Below are positions 1 to 9,429 of a DNA stretch of 64,000 nucleotides, one piece after another. The first letter of the stretch is position 1. Every line of letters starts with the position of its first letter. Made by a program: the position numbers and the translations under genes. Source of the DNA: Strigomonas culicis (taxonomy: Eukaryota > Euglenozoa > Kinetoplastea > Trypanosomatida > Trypanosomatidae). Under the pieces are notes generated by a model. That model saw nothing but the letters and a program-made list of their open reading frames with translations, was not told where the DNA came from and did not search any database. The DNA is taken from the NCBI GenBank assembly GCA_000482145.1, contig AUXH01000008.1, forward strand, positions 29,308 to 93,307. Reading direction: 5' to 3'.

Positions 1-1
1 G

Positions 2-2338
2 CTTGCGGGTGCCGCCGCGGGTGGGACCCCGGGTGCGGCCGCGGCGCCTGTCGTTCCGGAGCTGGAGACGCGCCTCAACGCGGGGAGCGCGGGCAGCATG
101 CCCTCCTACGTCGTGACGGCGAAGGGTCTCTATGTGCAGCTCAAGGCGGAGAACAATGCGACGGTGTCCGGTTACAACACCGCGACGCTGCAGCTGCCGA
201 ACCGCTATGCGCAGCGGGTCACGATCACCCTCACGGACGCGTCGAGCCGCGTGCTGATGAAGCAGACGTCCTTCCTGCCTACGACGCAGAGTCCGGCCAT
301 CAACCTGCGGCTGTCGGAGGACGCGAACGGCATGGCGGTGACCGCCGGCGACCGGTGCACCTTCACGGTGGGCACGACCAAGACGAACGGCACCGCCGGC
401 GCGCGCGTGAACCGCGCCTCGATGCAGCGCGTGACGGCGGAGCAGACCCACATGGACGGCTCCGCCTCCAGCGTGACGCTCGACATCGGCGCGCGGCCGT
501 CGCAGCCCGGCGCCGGCGGCATGTCAGGCAGCTACAGCATGCTGTCGGGGTCGCCCACGACCGCCACGCCGGGCGGCGTCGCCGCCGCGCGGCCGGAGGA
601 CCAGTGGCTGCAGCAGGTCGCGACGGCGCTCAACGCGCCCAACATGGACGAGGCGCGCCGCACGATGCAGCAGGTCCGTGCACCGAACGCGAACGCCTCG
701 ACGGTCGTGTCCTTCGTGAACGAGGTGCTCTTCAAGCCGCCGCCGACCATCTCCTTCCTTCCGCAACCGGACCTGATCAAGACGATTCAGTGTCCGGGCT
801 ACAACATCTCGGCCACCATCGGCAATCAGCCGCCCTGCCTCATTCCGACGAACAGCCAGGTGAGTGTGCCGGGCAACGTCACGACGGTCCTCACCGCCGT
901 GCACTCGAAGAACGGCCGGCCCGTCGCGGCGTGCCGCATCCTGTCGACGCCGGCGAATGCGGCAGCCGCGCGGACGTCCCCCGGGGCCTCCGTGGTGAAT
1001 CCGGGCGACGCCGACGCGCAGTTTGTGTCGCGGCTGCTGGATAGCCTGCAGCGCGCCAACGTGGACCCGCAACGCGTCGCGGACGACCTGAACGGCCTCA
1101 ACACGACGCCGTACAGCCCGGCCGGCCAGCGCGCGGTGCCGCTGCTGGTGAACACACTGCGTGGCGTGCCGACGGGCAGCCCCGCGCAGGAGAAGTTCCT
1201 CTTCACCTGCGGCAACGGGTTCCTGCAGAACATCTACACGAACCAGCCGCAGCTGCAGCTCTACGCGGCGGTGGACGGCCAGGAGCCCTACGCGATCCAC
1301 CAGCGCGGCCGTGTCCCCGTCACCGGCACGCTCGAGGGCGAGCGGCCGCACTTTGTCCAGCTGACCGCGCGCGACCCGGCGACGAACGCAGTCAAGGGGG
1401 AGATGGTGCTGACGGTCATGGGCGCCGCTCCGGTGCCCGCGCCGCCGTCGTCGGCAGCGACCGTGTTTCCCGGGGAGAACTTCATGTCCGCTCAGGCGCC
1501 CGCGTTCGCGGCGTCGCCGGAGCCGACCGTGAGCACGGCGGCGCCCGGCAGCAGCTCCTTGTCGGAACAGCCGGCGCCGTTCCTGGACGTGGCGCTGCAG
1601 CAGGTGGGGCCGGACTGCGCGGCCCACTTCACGTGCGCGCCGCACCTGCGCATCGTCTGCAACGTGGACGGCGTGGGCGGCGACACGGGGCGGTGCGACT
1701 TTGCGACCAAGATGGGCGGGGACCGGCCGCACCGCGTTGTGGTGAATCTCATCGACAGCTACGGCAAGGTGGCGTTCCACCAGAAGTTCGACCTGCCGTC
1801 GCTGTGCAGCGCGTCGGTGTGGGGCCTGGCGCTGGCGCCCAACGGGCTTGCGCTGGACCCGGACCAGAGTGCCGCGACGTCCTTCTCCATCGACCGCTCC
1901 GTCGAGCGTGCGGTGCAAGGCAACTTCATCGCCTTCGACACGAGCACGCCGCACTTTCTGCTGCTCAAGAAGTACCTCAACGGCGTCCAGGGCGCGTGCA
2001 CCGGCGAGGTGGGGCTGCGCGTCCCCGCCGGGCTGGGCGGCGACGGCGCCGGCCTCACAGGCATCCCGCGCGACCTCCTGGAGCTGCTGCAGCTCTACAA
2101 GCGGCGCTCGATGGGGCAGATGGACGACGCGGGGCTCAAGCGCGAGCTGTACAGCCTCTACAACCGGTGCAGCACGCCGCAGGTGAAGGATCTCATCGCG
2201 TTGCTGCTGCAGGGATGGCCGGCCCAGAATGCGCCGGTGGCGCCGCTGCCGGTGGCGCTGACCACCGCCGTTTCCTCTCCGACACCCGTCAGCAGTGTCG
2301 ACAGTCGGGTCTACTTTCGACTCACGGGCAATTGCTAA
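2..2338 (+). CDS. Hypothetical repeat-containing protein, 5'-partial
   Basis: The frame is open from base 2, so the gene begins outside the window and the first visible Met (98) is probably internal; 778 residues are visible. I do not recognise a named family. The protein alternates two kinds of module. Beta-rich modules near residues 35-97, 260-316, 397-476 and 538-600 each end in a strand pair of the type 'V.LTD..G.V....F.LP'. Helical modules near 199-245, 338-390 and 689-738 share an 'N-x-D-x-x-R....L..LN' core ending in a leucine-rich helix. Low-complexity Ala/Pro/Ser linkers separate them. No transmembrane segment is evident. A structural or scaffold role would be only a guess. It is the first gene of the plus-strand cluster seen here, and codon use is the same GC-rich type as its neighbours. 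Confidence 0.85.
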   Translation, partial: LAGAAAGGTPGAAAAPVVPELETRLNAGSAGSMPSYVVTAKGLYVQLKAENNATVSGYNTATLQLPNRYAQRVTITLTDASSRVLMKQTSFLPTTQSPAINLRLSEDANGMAVTAGDRCTFTVGTTKTNGTAGARVNRASMQRVTAEQTHMDGSASSVTLDIGARPSQPGAGGMSGSYSMLSGSPTTATPGGVAAARPEDQWLQQVATALNAPNMDEARRTMQQVRAPNANASTVVSFVNEVLFKPPPTISFLPQPDLIKTIQCPGYNISATIGNQPPCLIPTNSQVSVPGNVTTVLTAVHSKNGRPVAACRILSTPANAAAARTSPGASVVNPGDADAQFVSRLLDSLQRANVDPQRVADDLNGLNTTPYSPAGQRAVPLLVNTLRGVPTGSPAQEKFLFTCGNGFLQNIYTNQPQLQLYAAVDGQEPYAIHQRGRVPVTGTLEGERPHFVQLTARDPATNAVKGEMVLTVMGAAPVPAPPSSAATVFPGENFMSAQAPAFAASPEPTVSTAAPGSSSLSEQPAPFLDVALQQVGPDCAAHFTCAPHLRIVCNVDGVGGDTGRCDFATKMGGDRPHRVVVNLIDSYGKVAFHQKFDLPSLCSASVWGLALAPNGLALDPDQSAATSFSIDRSVERAVQGNFIAFDTSTPHFLLLKKYLNGVQGACTGEVGLRVPAGLGGDGAGLTGIPRDLLELLQLYKRRSMGQMDDAGLKRELYSLYNRCSTPQVKDLIALLLQGWPAQNAPVAPLPVALTTAVSSPTPVSSVDSRVYFRLTGNC

Positions 2339-3059
2339 GGTGGAGAGTCTAGAGTCTGTAAGCAATCGATATTTCCTTTTTTTTTTACTTATTTTTTGTT
2401 TTTGTTTCGTAAGGTGATGGATACGAATAGATACCTAGACGCATGTGTGCCCCCTTTTTTTCTTTTATTATTATTTCCCCCTTTTCGTTGCCTTTTGAGA
2501 AATGGACACAAACACACATATTTATATGTGTGCGTCTGTATTCTTCTGTATGTTTGTTTCTTTTTTCTGTAGAAGCTAGACTTTTGTCCTTTTTATTCTT
2601 ATACGTTTGTCATTTCATAACAGTTTTTGTTGTTATTGTTAATACACATAGATATGCAAAGGAACATGGTCATAACGCCGCTATTGTGCTCCGCATCTAT
2701 CCCGTAACATGTTAGGTCTTGATTCCTGTGTATGAAATGGGAATGAAGGAAATGTGAAAACATACATGATTCTTCCCTCCTTCTCTCATTTCTTCAATTT
2801 TTTTTTTTGACTACCTCGCTCACCCTTAGCAGTATCGCACATCTGTTTTGGTTGTGTGTTTCTATATCGTTGTACCATTCGTTTAGTTTGCTTGTTAAGT
2901 CTGTATACATTATCTTTCACGACTTTATCATTTATCTGTTCTTTTCCTATTCAGACACTTCAGGTGAGACGCACGCTTTTGTTTCTCAACAACTCTATAC
3001 ATATCGGTGCGCGGCTTTATTCATACACAACAACAACACCCACAAAAAGAGTCTAGAAC
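2339..3059 (+). other. Intergenic region with splice-acceptor signals
   Basis: About 720 bases of AT-rich DNA with several T-runs (2382-2395, 2799-2809). The pyrimidine-rich stretch ending at AG 2953-2954 or 2962-2963 is the best trans-splice acceptor for the next gene, because no ATG lies between it and the start at 3060. No RNA gene or convincing small coding region is visible. Confidence 0.5.
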
Positions 3060-5189
3060 ATGATGACCTCACCGCAGCTCGACTACCCGCATGACGCCGT
3101 GTTTGGGTTCCCGGACCATGCGACGTCGCCTGTTCCTCGTCCGCCCGCGGTGTCCAACACCCACCCGAAGCGCCCCACGCGCCCCGGCAGCAAGGGCCCT
3201 GCGAGCAGCAAGACGCCCAACCGCCCAGCCCGGCAGAGGATGCGGCCGACCCCCGCGGGCCCACCCGTCGGCGGGCTCAACGCGGCGAGGGCGCAGCGCG
3301 GGGACGTGGTGCCGCAGCGGCCGCAGGGCCGCCCGAGCTCGGCGAGGCCCTCCCCCCCGCCGCGCGGCGGTGCCGGCTCGGACGAGGGCGCCGACGGGCC
3401 TCACGTGAACCGCTTCTACCGCGGTACCAGTGCGGTCCGCGCGCCGCCCGTGCCCGGCGAGAGCTTCCACCCCCACGCACCGCACGAGCGGATGGCGGAG
3501 GCCGGCGGGTCGACGCTGGACCACCCCGACGCGGCCCGCTCGTGGTCCGTGCCGCCACCGCAGACGGCGGCGACGGTGCGCGAGGCCGCGTTCAGCCTCG
3601 GCGCGTGCACCACGGTGGGGCGCCGGCTGCTGCAGTGGGCGGAGGCCGCCGGCATGCAGCTCGCGCCGCCGGCCGCCGCGTTCGACCCGACGTTCCGCTT
3701 CAGCAAGGACCCAGGCCGCTACAAGCAGCTGTACAGGCGCTGCTGCGTGCAGAGCCGCAGCGCGATGGACCGGCTGGCGGACCCCTCCGCCATCGGCGCC
3801 GTGCTGCGGTCCTGCGACGCGTCGGTGCGGGACGATCACGCGAGGGGGGGCGAGTCCGCGTCGCGGTCGCCCTCCCGCGGGCCGCAGCGCACGGACTCCA
3901 ACGTGTTGCAGCAGAGCGGCCCCGGCGCGAACAGCGGGCTGCGGCAGGTGCGGCTGCAGCGGGAGTACAGCCTCTGGTGCAAGTGGCAGGTCGTCCACTT
4001 CTTCGATAAACCCTCGTCCTACATTAGCAACGTGTGGCGCCACCTCCAGAACAGCCCCGCGATGGAGAACCCGAGCGCGCTGAGCGGCCGCTACGTGATC
4101 CCCTCCGACACGAAGCTGACGACGCTCGTCGCCGCCGCGGAGCACGAGCGGAGGCGGCTGCGCTACTTCACGAAGCTGCTACGGGAGGAGTTCGGACTGC
4201 GCGAGGAGGACGTGGACGGCGGGGACGCCGCGAACACGTCGCAGCGGGCGCACTCCGTCACGGTGAGCGACGCCGGCGCCGAGGAGGACGACCGCGGCGA
4301 GGCGGAGAGCACACTGGACGAGGCCATCAGCGGCAGCCACCGCGCGAGCCGCCTGGCCGCGACGCAGCCCTTTCTGGAGGTGCGCTACGACGCGGAGACA
4401 GCGCGGCTGCACTTGAGCGTCTACACGGGCGGCGAGGGCGACGAGGGTGAAGGCGCCACCTTCTTCGGGAAGTCCACCGCGGCGTGTCTGGACAACTTCC
4501 GCTGGATCGTTCTCGAGGGGCTCTGGAACGGCCGCATTCTGTTCTTTGTCCCCCAGTTCGCCTACTCCCCCGTGAAGGAGGTGACGCACGCGCCGAGCGG
4601 GCACGATCAGGTTGTTATCGGCATCGACTCCCTCATCGTGCAGGGCATGAGCTGGAAGAAGATCACCGTGCCGCAGAGCGCGAGCGCGCCGACGGGCCCT
4701 TACGTCTGCATGCGCTGCGGCAACCTTCGCGTGCAGCGCCACAATGCGCGCGTGCCGCCTCGGTCGGACCCGCAGCAGCGCGACCGCCTCCTTTGCGTCC
4801 TCTGCCGGCGAAAGACGTGCCACGTGAAGGCCCCGGAGCGGTACCCGGCGGCGCGCGATCTGCTGCGCCGCCGCCTCGCGTGCATCCCCGACGGCGACGT
4901 CGACGACGGTGGTGCGGTGCCATACCACCCCGGGTATGACACGACGTACGTGGAGACGGGCGACCGGTCGATGGCCGTGACCGCCACGCGCCCGTCCCGC
5001 GAGGAGCGCATTCGCGACGCCTACCTGGAGGCCGTGCATCAGCTGACCTACGGCACCGTCAGCCACCGCAAGCCGGCGTGGCGGCGTTGCAGGAACGTCG
5101 ACCACCGTGCTCTATTTGTTCCATACTCTTCCCTCGGATTTGTCCCGGCAAAACCGAAACTGTTCAAGCGGAAATACGTATCTCAATAG
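3060..5189 (+). CDS. Hypothetical protein with C-terminal zinc ribbon
   Basis: A 709-residue protein I do not recognise. The N-terminal 140 residues are Pro/Arg/Ser-rich and probably disordered. The middle is mixed alpha/beta with conserved-looking Trp and Tyr positions (about residues 190-510). The C-terminal part carries a likely zinc ribbon: Cys550-x2-Cys553 and Cys579-x2-Cys582, surrounded by basic residues. The C-terminus is basic and could bind nucleic acid, but that is inference only. The start is the first ATG after the splice acceptor at about 2963, and a second ATG follows at once (Met-Met). No signal peptide or membrane segment is seen. Confidence 0.85.
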   Translation: MMTSPQLDYPHDAVFGFPDHATSPVPRPPAVSNTHPKRPTRPGSKGPASSKTPNRPARQRMRPTPAGPPVGGLNAARAQRGDVVPQRPQGRPSSARPSPPPRGGAGSDEGADGPHVNRFYRGTSAVRAPPVPGESFHPHAPHERMAEAGGSTLDHPDAARSWSVPPPQTAATVREAAFSLGACTTVGRRLLQWAEAAGMQLAPPAAAFDPTFRFSKDPGRYKQLYRRCCVQSRSAMDRLADPSAIGAVLRSCDASVRDDHARGGESASRSPSRGPQRTDSNVLQQSGPGANSGLRQVRLQREYSLWCKWQVVHFFDKPSSYISNVWRHLQNSPAMENPSALSGRYVIPSDTKLTTLVAAAEHERRRLRYFTKLLREEFGLREEDVDGGDAANTSQRAHSVTVSDAGAEEDDRGEAESTLDEAISGSHRASRLAATQPFLEVRYDAETARLHLSVYTGGEGDEGEGATFFGKSTAACLDNFRWIVLEGLWNGRILFFVPQFAYSPVKEVTHAPSGHDQVVIGIDSLIVQGMSWKKITVPQSASAPTGPYVCMRCGNLRVQRHNARVPPRSDPQQRDRLLCVLCRRKTCHVKAPERYPAARDLLRRRLACIPDGDVDDGGAVPYHPGYDTTYVETGDRSMAVTATRPSREERIRDAYLEAVHQLTYGTVSHRKPAWRRCRNVDHRALFVPYSSLGFVPAKPKLFKRKYVSQ

Positions 5190-5623
5190 TCACCACTTCT
5201 TTTTTTTGTTTGTTTGATCGTGTGCCATAAGCTCTTTTTTTATATATACGTATACACTGTTTACAGGAAGATTTATTTCAACACCTTAAGTTTTTTGTAC
5301 CATCGTCTTGTTTTATTGTTCTCTGTTACCTTTCGTTTTCCTTTTACTGTAACGTGTTAGAGTATCAAAAACAGACTGCACTTGATCGCGCGACGCAATC
5401 CTTTGTTCTTCACTACCCCGTGTAGTAATGCTAAAAGTGCCTCACCACATAGATCGATATGATCTATATCATTCGTGTTGTTCCATTCTTTCTCTCTCGC
5501 ACCTTGTCTACTCTTTGAGAAGATACACGGTCACCCTTTATCTCATTTCGGTGTTGTTGTAGTTCTTATTGTTCCTTATCGTATTGAAGGCTTCGTTTCT
5601 TCTTCCACTAAGAGCACCCGAAA
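5190..5623 (+). other. Intergenic region
   Basis: AT-rich gap with T-runs after the stop codon. Possible splice acceptors for the first SCOT gene are AG 5561-5562 and AG 5611-5612, the latter after the tract 5591-5608. No ATG lies between either and 5624. Nothing else is apparent. Confidence 0.45.
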
Positions 5624-7123
5624 ATGAAACAGACCTCTCGACGTTTTATGAAGCCTGTCCTGGTGTCGCTCGATGAGGCGGTGCTGGACGTCACGTCCGG
5701 CTCTAGCTTAGCGATCGGTGGCTTTGGCTTCTCCGGCGTTCCCTTTGAGCTGATGGAAGAGCTCCGCCGGCGGCCTGCGGTAAAGGACCTGACGCTCATC
5801 ATGGGCAGCATGTCCGGCGAGGACTGCGGCGTCGGCCCGCTCGCCGTGGCGGGGCAGCTCAAGAAGACGATCACGGCCTACATGGGTGAGAACAAGGTGT
5901 TCTCGGACTGCTTCCAGGCGGGCAAGCTCGAGGTGGAGCTGTGCCCGATGGGCTCCCTGGTGGAGCGGCTGAATGCGGGGGGGACGGGCATCAAGGGGTT
6001 CTACACCACGACGGGGATGGGCACCGCGGTGTCGGAGGGCCGCATTCCGCAGCGCTTCGCGCCGGACGGCAGCGGGACGGTGGTGCAGTACTCCGCCCCG
6101 CGCGAGACGCGCTGCGTGGACGGGGAGTGGTGCGTCTTCGAGCCCTCTCTCAAGACGGACTTTGCGCTCATCAAGGCGTGGAAGGCGGACCGGCGCGGCA
6201 ACTGTGTCTTCCGCGGCGTGGCGCGTAACTTCAACCTTGCGGCCGCGAAGGCCTCCAGGGTGTGCATCCTGCAGGTAGACGAGCTGGTGGAGTGTGGCGA
6301 GCTGGACCCGAACTATGTGCACATGCCGGGCGTCTACGTGGACCGCATCGTGCACGTCCCCAACTCGATTCAGAAGATTGAGCACCTCGTCAAGCTCGAC
6401 GAGAGCGGCGGGAAGGCGGTGAACCACAACGACGCGAAGCACCGCATGGCGCGGCGGGCGGCACTGGAGGTGGAGGACGGCATGGTGCTCAACCTCGGCA
6501 TCGGCACGCCCACCTTCGTCACGAGCTACATCCCCCCGGCGGTGAAGGTGCTGCTGATGGCAGGCAACGGGCTGCTCGGCGTCGGGCCCTTCCCCCGCGC
6601 GGACGAGGTCGACCCGGACGTGCTCAACGCAAGCAAGCAAACCGTCACGGTGGACCGGACGGTCGGTGCGACGTTCCTTGACTGCGTAGAGGCGATGGGC
6701 CTCGTGCGCGGCGGCTACGTCGACATGGCCATGATGGGCGCCATGGAGGTCGCCGAGAATGGCGACCTGGCGAACTGGATGGTGCCCGGCAAGCGCATGA
6801 GCGGCATGGGGGGCGGGATGGAGCTGGTGCAGAGCGGCTGCAGGGTGATCATTCTGACGAACCATGTGAACAACGACGGGACGCCGAAGCTCTTGCGGCG
6901 GTGCAGGGCGCCACTGACCGGGCGCGGTGTCGTGGACAAGATCATCACGGACCTCGCGGTCTTTGATGTGGTTAAATCCAGCGTAAGCCCCGACCTGAAC
7001 TCGCTTCTGTTGACGGAGTTAGCAGAGGGCGTCACGCTGGATGAAGTGAAGGCCAAGACAGAGGCTGTCTTTAAGGTTTCGCCTGACCTCAAGTCGATAC
7101 CACTGGCCACTGTGATCGAGTAA
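5624..7123 (+). CDS. SCOT: SCOT-family 3-oxoacid/acetate:succinate CoA-transferase, probably inactive copy
   Basis: A 499-residue class I CoA-transferase with fused alpha and beta subunits, as in mitochondrial SCOT and trypanosome acetate:succinate CoA-transferase (ASCT). In the family these move CoA between succinate and acetoacetate or acetate through a glutamyl-CoA thioester. Visible family signatures: GGFGFSG near residue 31, 'ELCPMGSL.ER' and 'FYTTTGMG' in the alpha part, 'NLGIGTPT', 'NASKQTVTV', 'GMGGGMELV' and the C-terminal 'LTELAEGVTLDEVKAKTEA'. The catalytic Glu of the ENG motif is missing: codon 6563-6565 is GGC (Gly314), so the motif reads G-N-G-L-L-G. All surrounding motifs are intact and the frame is open, which suggests a functional protein that is catalytically dead or altered. 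The N-terminus (KQTSRRF) is basic and compatible with mitochondrial import. It is followed by a paralogue that keeps the Glu. Confidence 0.95.
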   Translation: MKQTSRRFMKPVLVSLDEAVLDVTSGSSLAIGGFGFSGVPFELMEELRRRPAVKDLTLIMGSMSGEDCGVGPLAVAGQLKKTITAYMGENKVFSDCFQAGKLEVELCPMGSLVERLNAGGTGIKGFYTTTGMGTAVSEGRIPQRFAPDGSGTVVQYSAPRETRCVDGEWCVFEPSLKTDFALIKAWKADRRGNCVFRGVARNFNLAAAKASRVCILQVDELVECGELDPNYVHMPGVYVDRIVHVPNSIQKIEHLVKLDESGGKAVNHNDAKHRMARRAALEVEDGMVLNLGIGTPTFVTSYIPPAVKVLLMAGNGLLGVGPFPRADEVDPDVLNASKQTVTVDRTVGATFLDCVEAMGLVRGGYVDMAMMGAMEVAENGDLANWMVPGKRMSGMGGGMELVQSGCRVIILTNHVNNDGTPKLLRRCRAPLTGRGVVDKIITDLAVFDVVKSSVSPDLNSLLLTELAEGVTLDEVKAKTEAVFKVSPDLKSIPLATVIE

Positions 7124-7538
7124 CAAGTCCGTTTCGAGTTGCATTTTAACGGCTGTCTTTGTTGTAGCGGCCTACGACTCTCTGTCCCTCTTCATGTCTC
7201 TCTTTTTGCTGTTGCGTGCCATGAAATACGCGCTATGTCTTAATATCTCTTCTTCGTATCGTGTGCTTTTCTTAACCCATGCACGTCATTCCTTGTGCGA
7301 TGTACATGTTCTTGCTCGTATCACTGAGAGAAAAATATTCCACCGGATTGCACATGCCTCTCTCCTTTTTCGTACTTACGTGCCTACTTCTTCTCGCCTT
7401 CTTCATTGTCTTGTATGCTCATGCAGAATACAGTTCATAGCAACCCGTCTTTACCAGCGCATTCCGCTTGAGTTCTCCTCTATCCTTGTTAACTTTTCAT
7501 TCCATTCTTACCTTTTGTTTTAAGACGCCTCCTCCAAC
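7124..7538 (+). other. Intergenic region between the two SCOT genes
   Basis: Pyrimidine-rich gap. The acceptor for the second copy is most likely AG 7523-7524 after the tract 7477-7520, giving a leader of about 15 bases. An open frame of about 109 codons (7194-7523) looks non-coding: it runs through the pyrimidine tract and its codon use is unlike the neighbouring genes. Confidence 0.5.
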
Positions 7539-9044
7539 ATGCTGCGCTTCTCTCCTCGCTTTTTGAGGCGAGTTCCCGTCATGTCCGCGTCTGAGGCTCT
7601 GCAGGATGTGCACGACGGTGCGTCCATCGCCCTAGGTGGCTTCGGCTTTTGCGGTGTGGCCTTTGACCTGCTGGCGGAGCTGAACCGCAAGCAGACGAAG
7701 AACCTCTCCCTGACATCCATCACCATGGCGGGGCCTGAATTCGGCACCGGGCCGCTCGCGCGTGACAAGCAGATCAAGAAGATCACCGCCACCTTCATCG
7801 GGAACAACAAGGTGCTTTCCGACCGCCTCATGCGCGGCGAGTTCGAGGCAGAGTTCTGCCCCATAGGCTCCATGATCGACCGCCTGCAGGCCGCAGGCTC
7901 CGGCATGACGGCCTTCTACACCCCGACGGGCTTCGCCACGCCTATCGAGACGGGACGCGTGCCGCGGCGGTGGGCGCAGGACGGCAGCGGCGCTATTGCG
8001 GAGTACAGTGAACCCCGCGAGACGCGCTTCATCAACGGTAGGTGGTGCGTCTTCGAGCAGGCGCTGCCGCACGACTTTGCCTTTGTGCGCGCCTGGAAGG
8101 CGGATCGGCGCGGCAACCTTGTCTTTCGCGCCACGGCGCGGAACAGCAACCCCTCCATCGCACGCAGCGCGAAGGTGTGCATCGTCGAGGCGGAGCATAT
8201 CGTCGAGCCCGGCGAGCTGGACCCGAACCACATCCACCTGCCCGGCGTCTACGTGCATCGGCTGGTGCAGCCCGCGGCGCCGAAGCGGGTGGCCGAGTAC
8301 ATCATGACGCGCGAGGCGGGCGCCTCGTCAGACAGCGCCGCGGAGGACCGCGCCAACTCCACCCGCGATCGGATCGCCCGCCGCGCGGCGCTGGAGGTGG
8401 AGAAGAACATGATCATTAACCTCGGCATCGGCATCCCCACGCTCGTCTCGAACTACGTGCCGGAGGAGATGGACGCGGTGTGCCAGGGGGAGAACGGCCT
8501 GCTCGGCACCGGCCCGCACCCGCTGCCGGGCGAGGTGGACACGGACATCACGAACGCCAGCAAGCAGACCATTACCATCGCGCCCAACGGCTCCTCCGTC
8601 TTCGACATGAGTGAGTCCTTCACGATGATCCGCGGCGGCCACCTCGACCTCACCATCCTCGGTGCGCTGCAGGTGAGCAGCACGGGCGACATCGCGAGCT
8701 GGTTCGTCCCCGGCAAGCTCCTCACCGGCATGGGCGGTGCGATGGACCTCGTGAACGGCTGCGAGCGCGTCGTGGTGACGATGGAGCACACGGAGAAGTC
8801 CGGCGCCTCTCGCGTGAAGCAGGAGTGCACCATCCCGCTGACCGGCAAGGCGAAGGTGCAGACGCTGATCACGAACCTGGCCGTGTTCCAGTTCCACACG
8901 AGTCCCTATGGCATCCGCCACATGGAGCTCACAGAGCTCGCAGAGGGCGTGACGCTGGAGGAGGTGAAGGCCAAGACGGAGGCCAAGTTTACCATCTCCC
9001 CCACCCTTAAGACTATGCCGTTGGCTCCTGTCATTCACCATTGA
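7539..9044 (+). CDS. SCOT: SCOT-family 3-oxoacid/acetate:succinate CoA-transferase, catalytically intact copy
   Basis: A 501-residue paralogue of the preceding gene, with matching motifs along the whole length. It keeps the catalytic glutamate: the motif G-E-N-G-L-L-G has Glu318 at bases 8490-8492. Other signatures are GGFGFCG, 'FYTPTGFAT', 'NLGIGIPTLVSNYVP', 'NASKQTITI' and 'GMGGAMDLV'. The N-terminus (Leu/Arg/Phe-rich, no acidic residues in the first 18) looks like a mitochondrial presequence. In trypanosomatids this enzyme family makes acetate from acetyl-CoA with succinate as CoA acceptor and feeds the succinate/succinyl-CoA cycle, and it also overlaps with ketone-body SCOT activity. I cannot tell which activity applies. 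Relative to the first copy it has a small insertion near residues 265-275. Confidence 0.97.
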   Translation: MLRFSPRFLRRVPVMSASEALQDVHDGASIALGGFGFCGVAFDLLAELNRKQTKNLSLTSITMAGPEFGTGPLARDKQIKKITATFIGNNKVLSDRLMRGEFEAEFCPIGSMIDRLQAAGSGMTAFYTPTGFATPIETGRVPRRWAQDGSGAIAEYSEPRETRFINGRWCVFEQALPHDFAFVRAWKADRRGNLVFRATARNSNPSIARSAKVCIVEAEHIVEPGELDPNHIHLPGVYVHRLVQPAAPKRVAEYIMTREAGASSDSAAEDRANSTRDRIARRAALEVEKNMIINLGIGIPTLVSNYVPEEMDAVCQGENGLLGTGPHPLPGEVDTDITNASKQTITIAPNGSSVFDMSESFTMIRGGHLDLTILGALQVSSTGDIASWFVPGKLLTGMGGAMDLVNGCERVVVTMEHTEKSGASRVKQECTIPLTGKAKVQTLITNLAVFQFHTSPYGIRHMELTELAEGVTLEEVKAKTEAKFTISPTLKTMPLAPVIHH

Positions 9045-9429
9045 GTGCATAACTAACGTGCCAGTAACGGATGAAACATCTTTTTTTTTTACTATAATAT
9101 CGTAATACACATAGGCATATGAATGAAACTTGTACAAGTATATTCATTAAGGAGAACAACTGCGAGCGCTGCGCATCATTATGACTAACGATTATATATA
9201 TATATATATATATTTACGTCTCCTGTGTTGGAGTATACTAGTACATGTTGAATAGAAATATACGTTGTACAAGAGGTGTGTATTTGAGATGCAAGTAAAG
9301 ACCGTTAATTGTATCCTTTTCTCTTTCCTCTCTTGACTTTTGATTCGTTTCAACCAGTTGATCTGTTATTCTTTATTATTATTATTTTCTTAGATTTTTT
9401 TTTGACTGTTACTAGTCACATCCACAAGA
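9045..9429 (+). other. Intergenic region with (TA)n microsatellite
   Basis: AT-rich gap holding an alternating TA run at 9193-9213. Pyrimidine tracts lie at 9318-9340 and 9394-9403. AG 9392-9393 or 9414-9415 could be the splice acceptor for the gene at 9430. No coding or RNA feature is seen. Confidence 0.5.

Noticed and set aside
524..2365. 613-codon minus-strand frame opposite the first gene
   Set aside because: Same GC-composition effect. Composition is Arg/Ala/Gln-rich, with no motif, and the plus-strand frame shows repeated modules.
7194..7523. 109-codon frame between the SCOT genes
   Set aside because: It runs through the pyrimidine tract and acceptor of the following gene and has codon use unlike the flanking genes.
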